From: Lepus europaeus
Lineage: Eukaryota > Chordata > Mammalia > Lagomorpha > Leporidae
NCBI RefSeq assembly: GCF_033115175.1
Contig: NC_084832.1
Span: forward strand, 14,993,342 to 15,057,341
DNA: 64,000 nt
Direction of reading: 5' to 3'
Shown here: piece after piece, positions 11,446 to 23,849 of the stretch
Layout: each line of letters starts with the position of its first letter
Numbering within the stretch: position 1 is the first letter of the stretch
Notes under the pieces: generated by a model
The model's input: only the letters and a program-made list of their open reading frames with translations
Database searches by the model: none
What the model was told of the DNA's origin: nothing
Translations under genes and position numbers: made by a program

Positions 11446-12265
11446 CAGAGTTGCATACTATTGGTGAGAACACGACAAAGCCAGGCTGTGGTTTTCCAGT
11501 TTCGTCTCTGGTAATAGAATCCCCAGTGGGCTCTGACTGGGCTGCAGAGAAGCTCTGTGGAAGAATCTGTTGCTGGTTCACCTGATTATTACTTAGTTGC
11601 TACAGAAAGATACCCGGGGGAAGGTCCTTTGCTAAGCAAGAACTCTTTAATATATTTCTGGACATTGTTGTATATTTAAAGGTAAGCCTAAAGCCTACTT
11701 TCAGAGGATAGAGACTTTGACACAATAAAAGAATAAGAATTTGAAGGCTGAAGACTTAGAGATGGAGCATGGAGAGGGAGCTTTTGAGGAAGCAAGAAGG
11801 GCAAGAAGAAGGCAGGAAGCTCAGATCAAAGAGTTCATGTGGCTCTGCAAAGCCTCCTACGCTGGGAAGCGGCTGCTTGCTTCTTAGTACCCTGAAAGCA
11901 GATGCTGTATTTGCACTTTGGGGCTGTCCTGTGTTTTTCTTGGGCAGTAATCCCTTTCTGTTCCTGTGAAACTTCAGTTAAAGGCTGCCTCATTCATTCT
12001 AAATTACCACGGCCGTGACGCGTAGCTTCCTGTGCTAGTAACTTGGCTGTGTTCGGCTTTGGAGAGGTCACTCTGCAGCATGACAGACTTTCTGATGGAA
12101 ACCACTGAGGAAGATGCCTGAGGACACGTCACAGTTTGGGTGGTGGGTGTTGTGGGCCCTTTGATGGTGGTCTTGAATATATAGTTGCCTGAGACCCAGT
12201 GCCCAGGGAGGGGCATTTGCTTGTTTTAATAAAAGTTAAAATATGCATTCCTGATTCCAAGTATT
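11446..12265. other. Unassigned interval
   Basis: No supported gene or repeat. The open frame 11769-12000 region is arbitrary sequence. Confidence 0.45.
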
Positions 12266-12269
12266 TTGC

Positions 12270-12650
12270 ACCCATCTGAGATAAGGATTCGAGAGCAAGA
12301 CTTATTTAAAAAGAGAGAGAGAGAGACAGTAAAGAACACACTCATACAAGAGTGTGGGCAACCCCACAATGAGAGAGAGCTGCCTTGAGAGAGCCAGAGA
12401 TGCCTGTAAAGAGAGAATGCGGGAGAAAGGCCAGCTACAAGGGCAAGAAGCCAAACAATGGCTGCTCCCATGAGCAGCAGTGCCTTTTTGCAGTAAGGAG
12501 TGGTCTCCTAATTGAATATACTAATGCAGTGAAATTGGGTAGGGTTTAATGTATGTGAGGTTTTCTGGGAGTTTCGTGGCACCTCCATGTGGAGTGTCTA
12601 ACTCCTCTGTGGACATTAGGACACCTCCTCCTTCCTACTGCTGTGTGAGA
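12270..12650 (-). mobile_element. Possible diverged LTR, antisense
   Basis: GCAAGACTTATTTAAAAAGAGAG, ACACACTCATACAAGAGTGTGGGCAACCCC and later ATGTGGAGTGTCTAACTCCTCTGTGGACATTAGGACACCTCCTCC resemble in layout the stretch at 13215-13740. A reversed AATAAA-like motif lies near its left end. A retroviral-LTR origin is my inference only; no retroviral coding remnant is seen between the two. Confidence 0.25.
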
Positions 12651-13214
12651 TGCAGGTCCATCATAGGAAATTGGCACACTGGACTGACATGCAAGGGGGT
12701 AGAGTTACAGTCAGGGCTATAAGACAGGAGTGTGGGAAAATCTCTCAGCTCATTTATCCCTAACTTCCTACCTAGTAGCCCCATTTCAAAAGGATTGTTT
12801 TTCAAAATAAAAACAAGCATTGAAGAAACGATTAAATAATGTGAAAGTCCCTAATCTTCCCGATATCCTCAATCTCATTTCCTAGGGGAAACAGATGGCT
12901 ATCCCTTCAAATGTTTTCTATGCCTGTGCAAACATACCTATATTATACATAATTATATGTAATTCATGTATTTTTATATACAAATAAAATCATTTACATA
13001 CTCTTTCACAATGTGTTTCTTTTCATTATTTTACTGACAGAAATGCAGTATATTCTCAGCATGCAACCTTGAAGTTTATTTACCTTTGTTTTATTGAGCA
13101 TTTTTTGTTTACCTTTCTTGATCGAATCTAACAGTGAAACCCAAAATTAGACTGATTGACAGCCCAGCTCAGAGCAATGGAAACAAACATAACTTGAAAT
13201 AAGCATGGATTATT
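12651..13214. other. Unassigned AT-rich interval
   Basis: Contains AAACATACCTATATTATACATAATTATATG-like alternation around 12930-12990. No gene seen. Confidence 0.5.
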
Positions 13215-13740
13215 AATTTCTACTCCAGGCTCCAGCCTTGCATCCAGACAAGCATTCTAAGTGCAGACACATATAAGGTGCAAAAAGTGATAACAAAGTT
13301 TATTCAAAAGACGAGAAAGTGAACACATCTACATGTGTGACCAAGCGTTGCCCCACATGGAGAAATACTCAACATAAATGGCCAGTGGGCCAGAAGACTG
13401 TCCAAAAGAGGAAGGGAGGAGAGAGGAGAGAGCAAAAGAGCACCCACACAGCACCTCCAGCTGTGGTCTGCAGCGAAAGAAAGAGACCCTTCCAGTTGTT
13501 GGCATCTTTTATGAAGTAGGCGGTGGTTCCCCTCAGGGGTGAATCCACCTAGAAATTATACTGCACCTCCACAAGTTCCACTTGGAGTGCAATATCAATA
13601 TTTCCATGGTGTCCTCCCCTTAGGTCCTGGCTGAAGCAGATATATCCTGGGAAAGGGTGATTCTGATTGACAGGAGGGTAGAATTACATATGGGGGCTTG
13701 TGATAACCTCCAGCACAGCAGATCTGAGCTAGCTATCTAC
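13215..13740 (-). mobile_element. Possible diverged LTR, antisense
   Basis: AACAAAGTTTATTCAAAAGACGAG (reversed poly(A)-signal-like TTTATT), GTGACCAAGCGTTGCCCCACATGG and ACTTGGAGTGCAATATCAATATTTCCATGGTGTCCTCCCC follow the same order of motifs as 12270-12650. Tentative; it could equally be unique sequence. Confidence 0.25.
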
Positions 13741-14735
13741 CTACCTCACATCAAACAGTGTTCATAAGAAGAACAGTTGGTTTCTCAGGAGTGAACTAGG
13801 AATCAGGTCTTGAGGGATGAGTTGTCATTTCTTGGATGGCAAAGAAGCAAGGAGAGGGGAGAACATTCTAGCAGAAGGAACCAGTGGGAACAAAGGCTTG
13901 GAAGCACACCCATGTGGCTTGGAATTTGGAGATAAAAATTATTGGGTTTCTATATCCTTGTCACTGGAATTTACATCTTTTACCCTTGGATAACCATGGA
14001 TACTTAGTAGGTGACCTAATAACATCCCGATGTAATGAAAAGTTTGCTTAAGGTTTTCCTGAACACAAGTAAGTTTTCTCTATGTGTTCTTAAACTTCAG
14101 TCTTTAGTATTTGTGATGATGAAGGGAACATGGGTAGGAAATGGACTCAGAATTCTAACTTCACAAGAGGTGCTTTTTGGCTTTGGGACAAATTTTCTGT
14201 TGAGGAAATCCCCAAAGGGAAGTACATAGGAGGTTGTAAATTGAATTAAATTACAATGCTCTCCTTTTATTCCCTAACAGTTCTGGGATTTCCGTGGTCT
14301 AAGGACTTTTTTTTCTGGAATTTCGCCTTAGGCTGAAGGCCACAGGAGATTCTCTGACAGGAAATCTCCTTTAAGAGTAGAGTCTGTTCTTTAAAACACT
14401 CCCTCACCTGGTACTACTAAATAAACCATTTTGGTTCTCTTGTGTTCATGGTTAATTTTTACTTCTTTTAATGTGATTTAGTTTTGGATTTGACTTTCCC
14501 CTTAATTGGATATGTAAGGATATCTGTTACAAAGTGGCTTTGAATTTCATGAATTGTCAGTAAAAATTTGCTACTTTTTTTAACCTAAGAAGTGGCAATT
14601 TCATATTGTTCCGCTGAATGTATTTCACCATGCAGTAGTTTCTTGTTATTAAAATTGAGGTTAATCAGCTCCTTCTTAGAGATTTCCTCACCATTAACTT
14701 TATGGTTAGTCAAAAAGAATTTTTATAGACTTCTC
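13741..14735. other. Mostly unassigned interval
   Basis: Bases about 13840-13935 (GAGAACATTCTAGCAGAAGGAACCAGTGGGAACAAAGGCTTGGAAGCACACC) match part of the same ancient repeat seen at 9345-9665. The rest is unassigned. Confidence 0.4.
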
Positions 14736-14739
14736 AACA

Positions 14740-15180
14740 TCTTCCAAGTCCATTGCCTTTCTTCCATGTTGACTGTCACCATACTCGTTCAGGCCCCTTT
14801 ATCTTTCATCTAGATCATCTGAAGTGTCTTTGTGGCACCTCCAGTCTTGCAAACAATGTACCAATTTTTCTTGTTGTTCGGTTTGTCTTCCCAGAGCTCC
14901 ACTCTCAGTGACTTCCAAGTTAGCAGTGGAGTCTCCCACAAGACAAGACACTCTGGGCTCCATCTCCTCCATCCTGTTCCTTTTCTGTGGCCCATTCCTT
15001 ACATATTGAGGTAATTGTCAGTTCATTTTTGGTTTCTTATTTCCATTTTGCATTTGCTTTTCATTGTTCTAGTTGCTTCTGTGGCCATCATTTCTTCCCC
15101 TTGTCAGACTACAAACTCTTTGAGGGCAGACAGAGTCTTCCTCAGCTTTGAAAAGCCTGTGGCACATAACACTAGGATCA
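14740..15180 (+). repeat. L2 (LINE-2) remnant
   Basis: TTGTCAGACTACAAACTCTTTGAGGGCAGACAGAGTCTTCCTCAGCTTTG followed by CCTGTGGCACATAACACTAGG fits the L2 3' end (AGACTGTGAGCTCCTTGAGGGCAGGGACTG ... CCTGGCACATAGTAGG). Upstream CT-rich text fits the preceding L2 body. Confidence 0.6.
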
Positions 15181-16080
15181 CCATCTACAGCCATGTAGGT
15201 TTTGAACTGCACAGTTCTGGTTTGGCCATTCCTAGAGACCAGGTTGTGAAAGCTTTCCTGGGAGTCATGAGATGGCTATGGTTGGCTCAATGCATAGACA
15301 GATACATTCTCCATAAGCACTCATGGAAGTCCTATAGATCTAAAACTGTGACGAGTGCTTCTGAAACATTTAAATCTCCAACTTCTACTCTGGATCTTCT
15401 CTGTGATCTTAACGGGAAACACAGCCAACCATGGGGAAGAGATTGTGATTAGAAGGAAGCTCTTGCATTTGCAGCAAAGATTGGCAATGATCTTCCCAAG
15501 ACTTGCAAACGGCTCCTGCCTTGGGTTCTTACCAGCAAGTCTCATGGCTGTATTCTCATTGGGGATCTGCATGGATACCTGTGATAACTTCAGTGGAGAT
15601 GATGTTTCAGTGGCTTATTCTCATGGTGGGCAGGGCAGATTGGTTTTATTTTCTGGCCGGTCTACCATCTCCCCAGACATACAGGACAAATGGTGGCAAA
15701 TCATCCCTCTGAGTGTTCTACCTGGACCTTTTTTTTTTTTTTATGTGAACATCAGATGCTTCTAGCTTATCTTCATCAAGCCCTTGTTTCCTTTTGTTGT
15801 GGTGTTTCAAACATAACTAGAAAACAAAATCACACAGTTACTGGCTTTCAGAGTTTGGGAGGGATTGTGTTACGTGGCCATTTCCAAGAAATGGTATGTT
15901 TGAGAAAAATGATACATTTGAACCAAGGAGTGATTACAACTTGATGGGGGGCAGATTGGCTTTTGGAGATGCTTCTTAGGTGTGGAGAGGAGTCATGAGT
16001 GAGGCAACAGCTCGATTTGCTGAGCATGTGAGAAAACTGGCTGCCCTTGACCAAGACACACGGTGCCAAGGAGACTGTCC
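15181..16080. other. Unassigned interval
   Basis: Several overlapping open frames of 70-145 codons occur in different frames with no family resemblance. One crosses the L2 remnant. A T14 tract lies at 15729-15742. No supported gene. Confidence 0.45.
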
Positions 16081-16084
16081 TGCA

Positions 16085-16560
16085 CTTCTCCTGATGTGAT
16101 ATGAATAGTTAGGTAGATAGCAAGGCCCAGATGAGCTGGAATTCTTACCAGCCTGCAATGTCATGTATATTGCTTTACCTGTCAGTCGACAATGCCCAGC
16201 TTCCCAGGATGCAAGGAGACATTATGATGACCACACAGGTGTTCAACTCCACGTGGACGTGCATGCTTCAAGCACACCAAAACCCCATCCCATCTGTTTA
16301 CTCAATTAAGGCACCACCCCTTACCTTATGACACCGGCTGAGAGTGGAGGAAGGCTCGGTTTTTGTCTCAGACCACAGTTGGGAGTGCTAGTCAGGCTTT
16401 TTTTTCTCTCATTTTATGCAACCCTCTGGCCCATTCATGATGACTGGTTTTCCATGTGGGGTGGCCCACACTCACATGTGAATGAATATTCGTTCTCTCA
16501 CCTTTCAATAAATCCTGTTCTCACTTCTGCACCTATATGTGCCTTTGCTTAGAATTCTCA
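16085..16560 (+). mobile_element. Possible solitary retroviral-type LTR
   Basis: Ends with CTCACCTTTCAATAAATCCTGTTCTCACTTCTGCACC, an AATAAA followed by a CT-rich U5-like end, preceded by GGTTTTCCATGTGGGGTGGCCCACAC. The beginning is not clear and no duplicated target is visible, so this is an inference from layout. Confidence 0.3.
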
Positions 16561-17392
16561 TCTCTGCCAGGCAAGACCCTGGATTGAAAATTTAGGTATG
16601 GGGCCCACAGCAGTACAAGTGTCAAATTTGGAGAAAAGTTCATAGGGAGCTGCCCAAGGATTTCCTCCCAAGGGGAATATGAAAGGGCAAACTGGCAACA
16701 ATTGATTTAGGAACAGAGCTGAAATGTAAAGTTTCCTGTGGGAAAAAGAAGCAAATATTTAAAACATTAGAAAGAGAATGCCATGGGGAATTTCAACCCT
16801 TCTTCAATGCAGTATGTCTTGGCATAAGTACAAGAACAAGATTGGAATTATTACTGCTCCCAAACAGGGCAGATGGAGCCCCAGTGAACTGCTCGGGCAG
16901 AGGCTCCCATCCAAACTTCTTAATGGGGTGTGTGTATGTGAGAGAGATTTTGTTGACATACATCTCAACATAGCACTTGCACTGAAATTTGGAGTGAGAA
17001 TGAAAAAGAAATGAGGAAGGTGAGAAACCATGAGTGGTTTTTCTGCCCAGAGTGTGGGAAAGGGCACCGAAGCCAGAGGGAAGCAGCAGAGACTGTGAAG
17101 CATGTGTAGGTGGCTCCAGAGCCTGTGCCTTGGGACCAGCTGGGAGGGACCCTGAGTGCAGAGCCTGCCGGAAATGTTGATTTACTCTTGCTGCCTTCTG
17201 GACTGTGTCCTGGGCCTGGGGAACCCCAGCTCCAGTTCCAGCCTCTGGAGGCTTGTTGACTCCCAGGCAAACGTGAAGGAACTGAGAGGAGGCCCCTCTG
17301 TTCCAGGGAACAGGCTGCAGGCACCTAGTCTTCCTGGGTCCCTAGTCATCCTGAGCTGAGCATCAGTGGAAGCTTCTCCTGCACTCCTCCTG
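16561..17392. other. Unassigned interval
   Basis: No gene or confident repeat. GC content rises toward 17100-17350 without a CpG island or splice pattern that I could support. Confidence 0.45.
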
Positions 17393-17773
17393 GTTTTTTT
17401 TGTCTTTGTTTTTTGTTTTTTTTTGTTTGTTTGTTTTTTTATTTTTTATTTTTTTTTGACAGGCAGAGTGGATAGTGAGAGAGAGAGACAGAGAGAAAGG
17501 TCTTCCTTTTTGCCGTTGGTTCACCCTCCAATGGCCGCTGCGGCCGGCGCATCACGCTGTTCCGAAGCCAGGAGCCAGGTGCTTCTCCTGGTCTCCCATG
17601 CGGGTGCAGGGCCCATTCTTGGGCCATCCTCCACTGCCTTCCCGGGCCATAGCAGAGAGCTGTCCTGGAAGAGGGGCAACCGGGATAGAATCTGGCGCCC
17701 CAACCGGGACTAGAACTCGGTGTGCCGGCGCTGCAAGGTGGAGGATTAGCCTATTGAGCCACGGCGCCGGCCT
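17393..17773 (-). mobile_element. CSINE, antisense, with long T-rich tail
   Basis: T/G-rich tail at 17393-17457, then GACAGGCAGAGTGGATAG, GGTTCACCCTCCAATGGCC, GGGCCATCCTCCACTGCC and the reversed head CCACGGCGCCGGCC. Target-site duplication CTCCTCCTG at 17384-17392 and 17774-17782. Confidence 0.95.
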
Positions 17774-17819
17774 CTCCTCCTGTTTCACCTCTCCCTGCAT
17801 TCAGCACGTGACCTGACGC

Positions 17820-18175
17820 CAGGATTTGAATATCGTTTGTCCCTGGGAAACTCATGTTAAAATGTGGTTGCCAAGTGGCAATGTGGGGAGGTGCTTAGTT
17901 CATTGAAGAGATTAATGCCACACTTGAGAGACTAGGCTAATTCTTATAGGAGTGATCAAGTTGTCATTCCCATGTGTGATTTTCTCTCCCAGTTGCACCA
18001 GCCTACTCTCCCTTATTTCTGCCATGTTAAGACACAGCATGGGGCCTTCACCAGAAGCAGAGAAGGTTGCTGGCACCATGTTCTTGTAGTTTCCAGCCAC
18101 TGGAACTGTGAGCTCAAATCAGCCTCTGTTCTTCCTCAAGTGCCCAGTCTCAAGTATTCTGTTACAGGAAAAGAG
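17820..18175 (+). mobile_element. MaLR-type LTR
   Basis: GGATTTGAATATCGTTTGTCCCTGGGAAACTCATGTTAAAATGTGGTTGCCAAGTGGC...GGGGAGGTGCTTAG follows the MaLR LTR start, and CCAGCCACTGGAACTGTGAGCTCAAATCAGCCTCTGTTCTTC...CAGTCTCAAGTATTCTGTTACAG follows its end. Full-length but diverged. Confidence 0.75.
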
Positions 18176-19190
18176 AATGGGCTGTTGGGTTGGAGAGTGA
18201 GTCCCCTGGCTTCCTCCCCACCTCTGAGAGATGAAGTGTGGTTTTGCTTCCTCTGACACTGGCAGCTCTTCTGGCCATTCCAGAAGGAAGAGGAAATATA
18301 TTCATCTTGCTTCTATGCCCTTGGTCTTTGCATCACACTTATTAGAAGTATGTTTCAGTCTATTGGGCCAAGCCCATCATGGTTTAAAGAAGACTGTTTT
18401 GCATGGTTTTCAGTGTGTCTGGAGTGTGCTTCAAACTCAGGCCCTCTGCCCAAATGCCCACTCTCTTGCAGGGCCTAGACCCACTGGGTGGGCCTTGGCA
18501 AGCACGAAGGACCAGCACTCTGATCAAAATTCCGGAAGCCCTGGGTCCTTCCTTCTGGATGAAAAATGTGTAAGGGAGTGAAGGGAATGTGAAGGAGTTT
18601 CCTGGCTCACAGAGGTTTCTGGCGCTGATAAGAAAACATCAGCACCAGTTTGGTCAGCCTATCCACAAATCAATTTCTGTGTTCTGTGTCCTTGGTTTTG
18701 GTTTTTGTTGGTGGTGTTTTTTGTTTTTTTGTTTTTTTTTTTTTTTTGGGGGGGGGTGCATCAGGGCATTGCTTCCATGTTGGCCAAGTGTTTTATATTA
18801 TAGATGCTCACAAGATGTTCAGGGTAGGGGAAAGAATTGCTACTATGTCAACACTAACAATGTTAATTTCTGGCAAAGCTGAATTTTCAAAAAATGTCAT
18901 TTTTTATTTTCCTTCCCAAAGAGAAGATCAAATAGTCAGCTACATTTTTAAAGCAGTGATGATTGTTTCTTTTCAAGTGCTGAATGCTAACACAGGAAAG
19001 AACGCATGGACCTGCCACAATGTGAGTTAACTAATGTGTTAAATTTGAAATTATTGATAGATACTGCCAATATGGTAAGATGTTCTACTTGAAATTGCCC
19101 AAATTCTGAGCCTGGCACTATCTAGCAACTTTTCTTGTTTTATTTTTCTCCACAGAACTTATTGTTTTTTGGAATGTACTCTATGTTTGA
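18176..19190. other. Unassigned interval with a T16G9 tract
   Basis: A T/G-rich low-complexity stretch (18690-18756) contains 16 T followed by 9 G (18732-18756). No gene seen. Confidence 0.55.
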
Positions 19191-19194
19191 CTTA

Positions 19195-19345
19195 GTTTAG
19201 ACAAAATGTTTTCCTCTCTCCCTTTCTCTCTTACACACACACACACATCCCAGAATGTAAGTTCATGAAGGCAAAATTTTATTTTTGTCTGTTTTAGTCA
19301 CTGCTATATTTACTGTACCTAGGAGAATGCATGAAACAGAATGGC
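19195..19345 (+). repeat. L2 3' end fragment with (CA)n
   Basis: CAGAATGTAAGTTCATGAAGGCAAAATTTTATTTTTGTCTGTTTTAGTCACTGCTATATTTACTGTACCTAG fits the L2 tail consensus. An ACACACACACAC run precedes it (about 19233-19247). Confidence 0.6.
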
Positions 19346-19894
19346 ATGAAGTAAATACCATTTGATATATATAATGAGTGAATATAATATATATGAGTAT
19401 AATGAGTGAATGCCATAGAAGATGGTGCTTTTGTCGAAGCAAATATTTCACTGTTCCCAAACCACGCACCTGGAAGTCAGATCACCTGATGCACAGTGAG
19501 ATTTCAACTTTTTTGATACAAAGATCAAGAAGGACCTGACAAATAGTATGGTCATGTCTGAGAATTTAGAAACACCAAGGCACCTTCTGAATAATTTTAG
19601 GTTCCATGTTCGTATACCAAGTCAACAGTCCAGCACAACAAAGGGAACATGAGAGAACAGAGACAGGACGAGAGATTCCACTGCGCCATGCTCAGTTGAC
19701 AGTTACCCCTTTCTCCTTATCCTCAAAGTAGTGCAAACCAAAATTTTCAACTGATGTGGAGGGGAAGGATAAAGAGCAAAATCTTAAAGCCAGTTGTAGA
19801 AAAATCTGCAAACTTCTGTGGTATGTTTCACATCTCTTTGAAGGGAAGTTCTTCTACAGAGTGTGATGGTGGTTGGTCTAACTTCTCTAAATGC
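19346..19894. other. Unassigned interval
   Basis: ATATAATGAGTGAATATAATATATATGAG is a short imperfect repeat near 19370-19400. Nothing else recognised. Confidence 0.5.
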
Positions 19895-20035
19895 ATGTAT
19901 GCTGTGCACATGAGAGTGTTCATTCCTTTACTCAACAAACATTCACTGGGCTCCCATTCTTCACCGAACCCTGTTCCAGGCACTGGGGCTCAACTATGAG
20001 CAAGACAGAAAAAAACTGCTGCCTTTTCCATGCCT
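19895..20035 (+). repeat. Ancient interspersed repeat fragment, family unassigned
   Basis: GTTCATTCCTTTACTCAACAAACATTCACTGGGCTCCCATTC...CCCTGTTCCAGGCACTGGGGCTCAACTATGAGCAAGACAGAAAAAAACTGC matches the widespread old repeat starting ATTCAACAAATATTTATTGAG. Same family as 9345-9665. Confidence 0.5.
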
Positions 20036-20910
20036 GAACCTTTATAGTTTGCACCTAGTCAATATGTATTTTTGGCATTTGGGGCCACGTGGTCACCACT
20101 GCAGACAACATGCTAATGAACGTCCATGGCTACATGCTAAGGAAACTTTATTTTCCAAGAGAGATGTGGCAAGAAAAGTTTATTTACAAAAAGGGATGTG
20201 TCCCTTAGGCAGCAGCTGTTGGCTGACCATTGCTTGGCTTTGTTGTATTATATTCAGATGTTAGAGATAGGTCTGAGATAAAGCTTACGTTTTGGAGTCA
20301 CATCTCTGTATAGCTTGCATACAAAACTGTATGACATTTACATGCTGTTTATGTACCCATGCTTTGGCAAGCATTACTGTTAGGAAGAAGGGTACAAGTT
20401 ACCCAGTGGAGATCACTTTTCTCTGCCTCCAGATGCTTCCTTTGTTCTCCCCAGCTCCTCTCTCTTTCTTTCCCACTTCTTTCTGCCCAGAGGCTGTTTG
20501 TGTGGTCTAAACCAAAGCAGTTTCTACCTCCTTGCTGTCTTTGGGGTCCAATCAAGGGAGATTCCTGGCAAGAGATCTGAAGGAAGGAAGAAAGTGGGGC
20601 TGGAGTAGTTACTACCCTGATTCTTCTCCCTGGGCTGGCTGCAGCCTTTGACCCAGGGCCGATGCCTTTGACCAAGCAACCAACTGACCAGAACCCCTTC
20701 TGCTCTTCTGATACTATATGCACACACTCTCCTTGTTCCCCCAGGTTGGGGGCTGGGGACAGCTCTACTGCCATATCTCTGTGTGACCCTGCACTTTTGT
20801 AGCTTAGTCATTTTATAAATAAGCTCTTCCTGGATTATCCCAATTTACTTGTGCCATCTGTTACTGTGGGGACCCTGATCGATGCAACAGATTCTGGCTT
20901 TGGCAGTGCC
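20036..20910. other. Unassigned interval
   Basis: No supported gene. A 141-codon minus-strand frame at 20349-20774 overlaps other frames and has no recognisable domain. Confidence 0.45.
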
Positions 20911-20914
20911 ATTA

Positions 20915-21065
20915 CTGTGTGCCCTTGGTAGAAGTGATTTAATCATCGTGGGTGTCAGTTCCCTCATTGAAAAACAGGGATTTCAGTGATAATTAAATTG
21001 GTTAATACTTAAAAAGGATCTAGAGCAGTGCCTTGTACATAGTAAGTACTCAAACCTTAGGTATT
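20915..21065 (+). repeat. MIR element
   Basis: GTGCCCTTGGTAGAAGTGATTTAATCATCGTGGGTGTCAGTTCCCTCATTGAAAAACAGGGATTTCAGTGATAATTAAATTGGTTAATAC then GAGCAGTGCCTTGTACATAGTAAGTACTCAA gives most of the MIR consensus in order. Confidence 0.75.
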
Positions 21066-22265
21066 AGAGTGAAGGAGGCAGCCTATTCCCTCCTCACCGT
21101 CTTTGGTTTTGAAAGCGTGCTTGCAGTACCCTCCCACTCCAGACATAGCCTCTGCCTCTCTTTTGTGTCCAATGAAAGGACCTGTTGTCAGGCATGGTGA
21201 CCCGTAAGCTCTGCAGAGATTTTTATATTGGGTCATAATTTCCTAAGAGTGTGTTACTCAACTCTCAGCAGCCATCCTTGCTGCGTCTTACATTGTGTTG
21301 GGAGCCTAGGACATAGCAATGAACAAGAAAGACCAACCCTCAGCTTCGTGAAAGTGCTACAGAAAGATAAAGCTGGGTCTCAGAGATCTTGGGCTTCACA
21401 GCTACATTTAATTTAAGATCCAGACCCTTGAGAAAACTCAGCTCAACACCTGGCCTTCTTACCTCTGCCCGAGCACAGGGCAGCTAGCCACAATGGAGCT
21501 GTGGCTTAGTACACTTTCCCCATCAAGACCCTTATGCCTTTCTGTCTATTCCCTTGGCATGAGAGTAAATAGAAAATCACAGGTTCCTTAGTCCCTTTCT
21601 CAAAAGGGTCCTCTGCCAGCACAAATGGATTTTCAATTTAAAGGACTTGAAATAAGAAAAAAGCTTCTCACTACTTTTTCTACAATGAACATGAACTGTT
21701 GTTGAAGTGAGAGCTAAAGATTTTCTAATTTTAAAAGAGTTTATAATTGCGATACAGAGGATCCTTATTAAATTTTCGTCAAGAACATCATACACAGGAC
21801 ACACCACAAGTTAACAACACTGATAAAGTTTGTAAATGGTGTTAAAACAACTGGAGAAAATTGTCAGCATTCATGCTCCACTTTTTCACTTCAAGTTGAG
21901 AACTGGAAGCCGCAGGATAAAGGGATAGACCCCCACAGGCCATACAGGCAGGTGACTGTGAAGTAATCTGAGAATATCTCCAAGGAAATCAAAGGTGCCA
22001 AAAAATAGTTTTGTTCACAAGTCAGACAGTGAGACTTACAGAAAATGCCCTTAAAATCTCAAGGCAGCATTCCATTTTACTTGCTTTTAGAAAACTAAAA
22101 TTGATACTTGTTACCTAATCATCTTTGATACATTCCTCCTGCATTCTCATTTTCTAGCAGAAAACAAAATCCCTGCTTCTAAGAAAGGGGCTGTGCTGGG
22201 TCATTCTTGATTTCTCAGGATATTCGTGGCCACCTTTTTCTCTCCTGCCACGGTTCATAAAGATA
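21066..22265. other. Unassigned interval
   Basis: No gene or confident repeat recognised. Confidence 0.5.
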
Positions 22266-22330
22266 CAGCATCAGCTGTCTCTGCCTCTCTCTGTAACTCT
22301 CAATAAATAAATAAAATCTTAAAAAGAAGG
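22266..22330 (+). mobile_element. 3' tail fragment of a C-type SINE
   Basis: TCTCTGCCTCTCTCTGTAACTCTCAATAAATAAATAAAATCTTAAAAA is the CSINE 3' end. The rest of the element is absent, so this is a severely 5'-truncated copy. Confidence 0.75.
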
Positions 22331-22895
22331 AAGTTGTTGGTGACAGTTGTTGTCAGCAGAGCAGTAGAGTTTGTTCCACTCAACAGATATTGAGGCAGTA
22401 CCTGAAAACATCAAACTACTTTGAAATGACTTAACTTCATCCAAGAATGAAACTCAGTTAGGTTCACAGGAAAAAGAAAAGCTAGCCAATATACAACATT
22501 GTAATGAGCATGATGCCTGGAACCTTATCAGAAATGTTCATGCATGCAGAGGAGCAGGGAGACCAACCCAACCATGAAGATGAATCACTGAAGCAAAACC
22601 AGCTCAGAACTGGCAGAGATGTTAGCGAAGAGAAAGGACACAAACTGTTGCTGTAACTGCATTCCCTACATCCCTAAAATAAGTAAAAACATCCAAGTTA
22701 TATGAAGATACTTCATAAAGAGCATAGAAAATGGTTATTATATTAAAAATGTGCATGGAGTTCATAGAGGGTTTTTTGTATCACAATGAGCTTAACTTTT
22801 AGTTCCATTTTTCTGTGAACTTTTTGAAGTCCCTCGTATACTCAAATCTAATTTCTGCTGATAAACTACAATGTGTGTGACCAAAAAATATATGA
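22331..22895. other. Unassigned AT-rich interval
   Basis: No gene seen. May belong to the old L1 that continues to the right. Confidence 0.4.
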
Positions 22896-23800
22896 AAGAA
22901 GGAATAACAGTAGACTAAACATTTCAGATAAAACAGCTAGTGAAACACAAGATACAGCAATAAGATTTATATAGTGCCAAAATAGAAGTCAGAGAAAATT
23001 GAAATTAAATATCTGTGGGCAGAGATCAGTGAGATGTGAGACAACTTCAAAGGGCTGAATATACCTGTCGTTGGATTCCCAAAGGAAAAGAGAAAGGGTA
23101 AACACAGGAAAAGACTGAATAGTAAGGTCAGAATGTCTCCCAATTTTGTTGTAAGGTACAAATCCACAGATTCAAGTTCAACCAACTCCAAGCACAAAAA
23201 TCATGATACTTACACCATGGCATGCAGTAATCAAATTACTTTAAACCAGTGGCAAAGAGAAAAATCTTGAAAGACTGCTGAGGAAAAACAGATGTTAGGT
23301 AAAGAAAGTCAAATGAAAGAATTACAATAGATTTCTCATTAGAAATCATATAAATGAGAAGGCAATGGGACATCTTTAAAATATGGGGAATGGGATGGGT
23401 TGTAAGTCCTTGTTAATGTAGAATTCTATATGCCAGGTAAATATTAATGATCAATATTTTTTTTCAACATGGAAAAGCTGAAAGAAGGTGTAATCTGCAG
23501 TCCTGCACTACAAGAATATTAAACAGAGTTCTTTAGGCAGAAGAAAAACAATACTAGAGAGAAATAGTGATCTATACAAAGGAATTTGGAGCACCAGATG
23601 GTAAGGGTATTTATGAATAAATACATAAATCTCTTTAAAGGTAATTGCCAGTATAAACAAAAATAGCAGTGCATCGAGGGTTTATAATGATGTAAAAAAC
23701 CCAAAATAAACAAAAGTGAATGACAAGATTAGCACAAAGGCAGGGAGTGGAGAAATGGAAGTATACCTTTGTAAATTCCAATGCTATGGTTAAATAGAGC
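22896..23800 (+). mobile_element. Old L1 (L1M-type) 3' region
   Basis: TCTGCAGTCCTGCACTACAAGAATATTAAACAGAGTTCTTTAGGCAGAAGAAAAACAATACTAG, GATCTATACAAAGGAATTTGGAGCACCAG and GGAGTGGAGAAATGGAAGTATACCTTTGTAA follow the order of L1M ORF2-end/3' UTR sequence. Upstream part (CCTGTCGTTGGATTCCC, AACCAGTGGCAAAGAG) is more diverged. Open frames here are decayed. Confidence 0.65.
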
Positions 23801-23849
23801 CAGGGCTAGGATGAGGCAAGGGAGTGCCCTTGCCATGGGCACTCAATTT

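Noticed and set aside
15015..15765. Frames of 136-145 codons with hydrophobic starts
   Set aside because: The first crosses an L2 remnant; the two overlap in different frames and show no recognisable domain or conserved motif.
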